Positions 14,773-15,258 of a stretch of 15,258 bases of DNA are shown piece by piece. The stretch comes from JBBRQP01 sp038226175. GTDB lineage: Bacteria; Cyanobacteriota; Cyanobacteriia; Gloeobacterales; Anthocerotibacteraceae. Location: assembly GCA_038226175.1 (NCBI GenBank), contig JBBRQP010000067.1, positions 1-15,258 on the forward strand, read 5' to 3'. A program made the translations under genes and the position numbers. The notes beneath the pieces were generated by a model. The model had not been told where the DNA came from. It did not search any database and saw only the letters and a program-made list of their open reading frames with translations. How positions within the stretch are numbered: position 1 is the stretch's first letter; every line of letters starts with the position of its first letter.

Positions 14773-14937
14773 CAGCATTATCTACTTGCAAATGTAGATG
14801 TGAGATGTGAGCGTGACCATAATGCCACGCTAAACATTTTGGCTAGAGCATTAAATCGTCTTGGGGTACAGGGAAACGCAACGCTTGGGGAGAGAGCAGA
14901 CCCTACCATAAAGGAGCAATCTGATGTTGCAAATTGA
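14773..14937 (+). pseudogene. Decayed TnpB (IS200/IS605- or IS607-type) C-terminal fragment
   Basis: Reading codons from 14773 gives about 54 residues to TGA at 14935-14937. They contain RCERDHNATLNILARAL, a close match to the TnpB C-terminal RuvC motif DRDHNAALNI, followed by a tail like those of cyanobacterial TnpB proteins. A TAG at 14770-14772 closes the frame upstream and no zinc-finger CxxC pair survives in frame, so the gene is broken and most of it is missing. TnpB is the RNA-guided nuclease of these elements; this remnant cannot be active. Confidence 0.7.
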
Positions 14938-15132
14938 CTCATGGAACCTAAGAATCCCTACACTTTTAGGCCAGAGCGTATCAAATACCCCTCTTTTATG
15001 AAAGCAAGAAAATACCAATGAGTAAACGTCCTAAAGTTGACTTGATATCTCTTATGAACAGGCGACACCAATGCCGCAAGCCACACACCACCCAGTCTCT
15101 AGCAGCTTCACCAGAGATACTTACAGCGGTTT
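14938..15132. mobile_element. Probable right end of the TnpB-type element and junction with an IS630-type element
   Basis: Ten bases after the TnpB stop, CCTAAGA (14947-14953) and TTTTAGG (14964-14970) form a hairpin with a 10-base loop, as expected of the subterminal hairpin at an IS200/IS605 right end. In such elements this part can also be the 3' part of the guide (omega) RNA. The rest, to the stop of the opposite transposase at 15133, has no convincing gene; element boundaries and terminal repeats cannot be fixed. Confidence 0.4.
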
Positions 15133-15258
15133 TCATACGGATGTACCAAGATAACCAGAGTGAGTGAACCAACCTTTCGCATCAGTTTCTGTAATACGCT
15201 TTAGCCCTTGTCCTATCGCTTCTTCAAGACTTTCTTTGTCACGCTTGCCTTGGGAGCG
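15133..15258 (-). CDS. IS630-type transposase, C-terminal end (cut by window edge)
   Basis: On the minus strand an open frame enters from the window edge and ends at TGA (15135-15133), giving 41 residues. They read like the end of IS630/Tc1-mariner family DDE transposases: a basic RSQGKRDKESLEEAIGQGL helix, then ITETDAKGWFTHSGY. The catalytic residues lie outside the window, so whether the copy is intact cannot be judged. Confidence 0.7.
   Translation of the reverse strand, partial: RSQGKRDKESLEEAIGQGLKRITETDAKGWFTHSGYLGTSV

Noticed and set aside
14924..15001. A 25-codon frame with a textbook AAGGAG 7 bases before its ATG
   Set aside because: The AAGGAG is part of the TnpB fragment in another frame (codons for Lys-Glu), and the peptide overlaps the element end with no family resemblance. 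The signal is probably accidental.
15018..15167. 49-residue plus-strand frame starting MSKRPKVDLISLM
   Set aside because: It overlaps the IS630-type transposase on the other strand and has no ribosome binding site. The first residues could be the start of a gene cut by the insertion, but nothing supports this further.
1..15258. HIP1 palindrome (GCGATCGC), CRISPR repeats, tRNA and rRNA genes
   Set aside because: No copy of HIP1, no regularly spaced direct repeats and no tRNA-like or rRNA-like segment was seen by eye. Absence of HIP1 in 15 kb does not exclude a cyanobacterium.

Overview
The window looks like part of a cyanobacterial chromosome of moderate GC content. The evidence is the gene set: a light-dependent protochlorophyllide reductase, a cyanobacterial-type NAD kinase, a DUF3119 membrane protein, a thioredoxin-like [2Fe-2S] protein, and a symerythrin-like diiron protein of the kind known from cyanobacteria and the Cyanophora cyanelle. 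I saw no tRNA, rRNA or CRISPR array.

Layout. The left edge (1-~391) is the 3' end of an IS256-family element. It abuts the orphan C-terminal end of an unidentified gene (~392-595). por (737-1690, +, GTG start) follows and converges on a long U32 family gene (1771-4209, -). A symerythrin-like gene (4316-4852, -, start re-assigned from a ribosome binding site) is divergent from nadK (5049-5978, +). nadK runs directly into an AT-rich gene of unknown function and a membrane-anchored alpha/beta hydrolase, with a stop/start abutment and then an overlap, so the three are probably one transcript. A small [2Fe-2S] protein gene (8071-8439) follows. A tight minus-strand pair, DUF3119 then YjbQ/UPF0047, is divergent from queG (9340-10257) and an ABC exporter (10291-12042). 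The exporter converges on a second minus-strand pair: a secreted 736-residue beta-propeller protein with two CsgG/TolB-like domains, and a small cupin.

The right edge (14640-15258) has no intact gene but is not empty. It holds a decayed TnpB C-terminus with a hairpin like the right end of an IS200/IS605-type element, and, on the opposite strand, the C-terminus of an IS630-type transposase that runs out of the window. The core block of housekeeping and redox genes is therefore bracketed by mobile-element debris.

Functional themes. Several genes handle redox cofactors or metal centres: protochlorophyllide reduction with NADPH, NADP supply by NadK, the diiron symerythrin, [2Fe-2S] and 2x[4Fe-4S] proteins, and the U32 enzyme with a likely Fe-S site. 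Two genes, queG and the U32 gene, modify RNA or belong to families that do. The most interesting items are the symerythrin, whose residues match the known Val-Phe cross-linking pair by position, the propeller/tandem CsgG-like secreted protein, the unknown gene at 5979-6815, and a recurring CCTTAGCC inverted repeat in two 5' regions.
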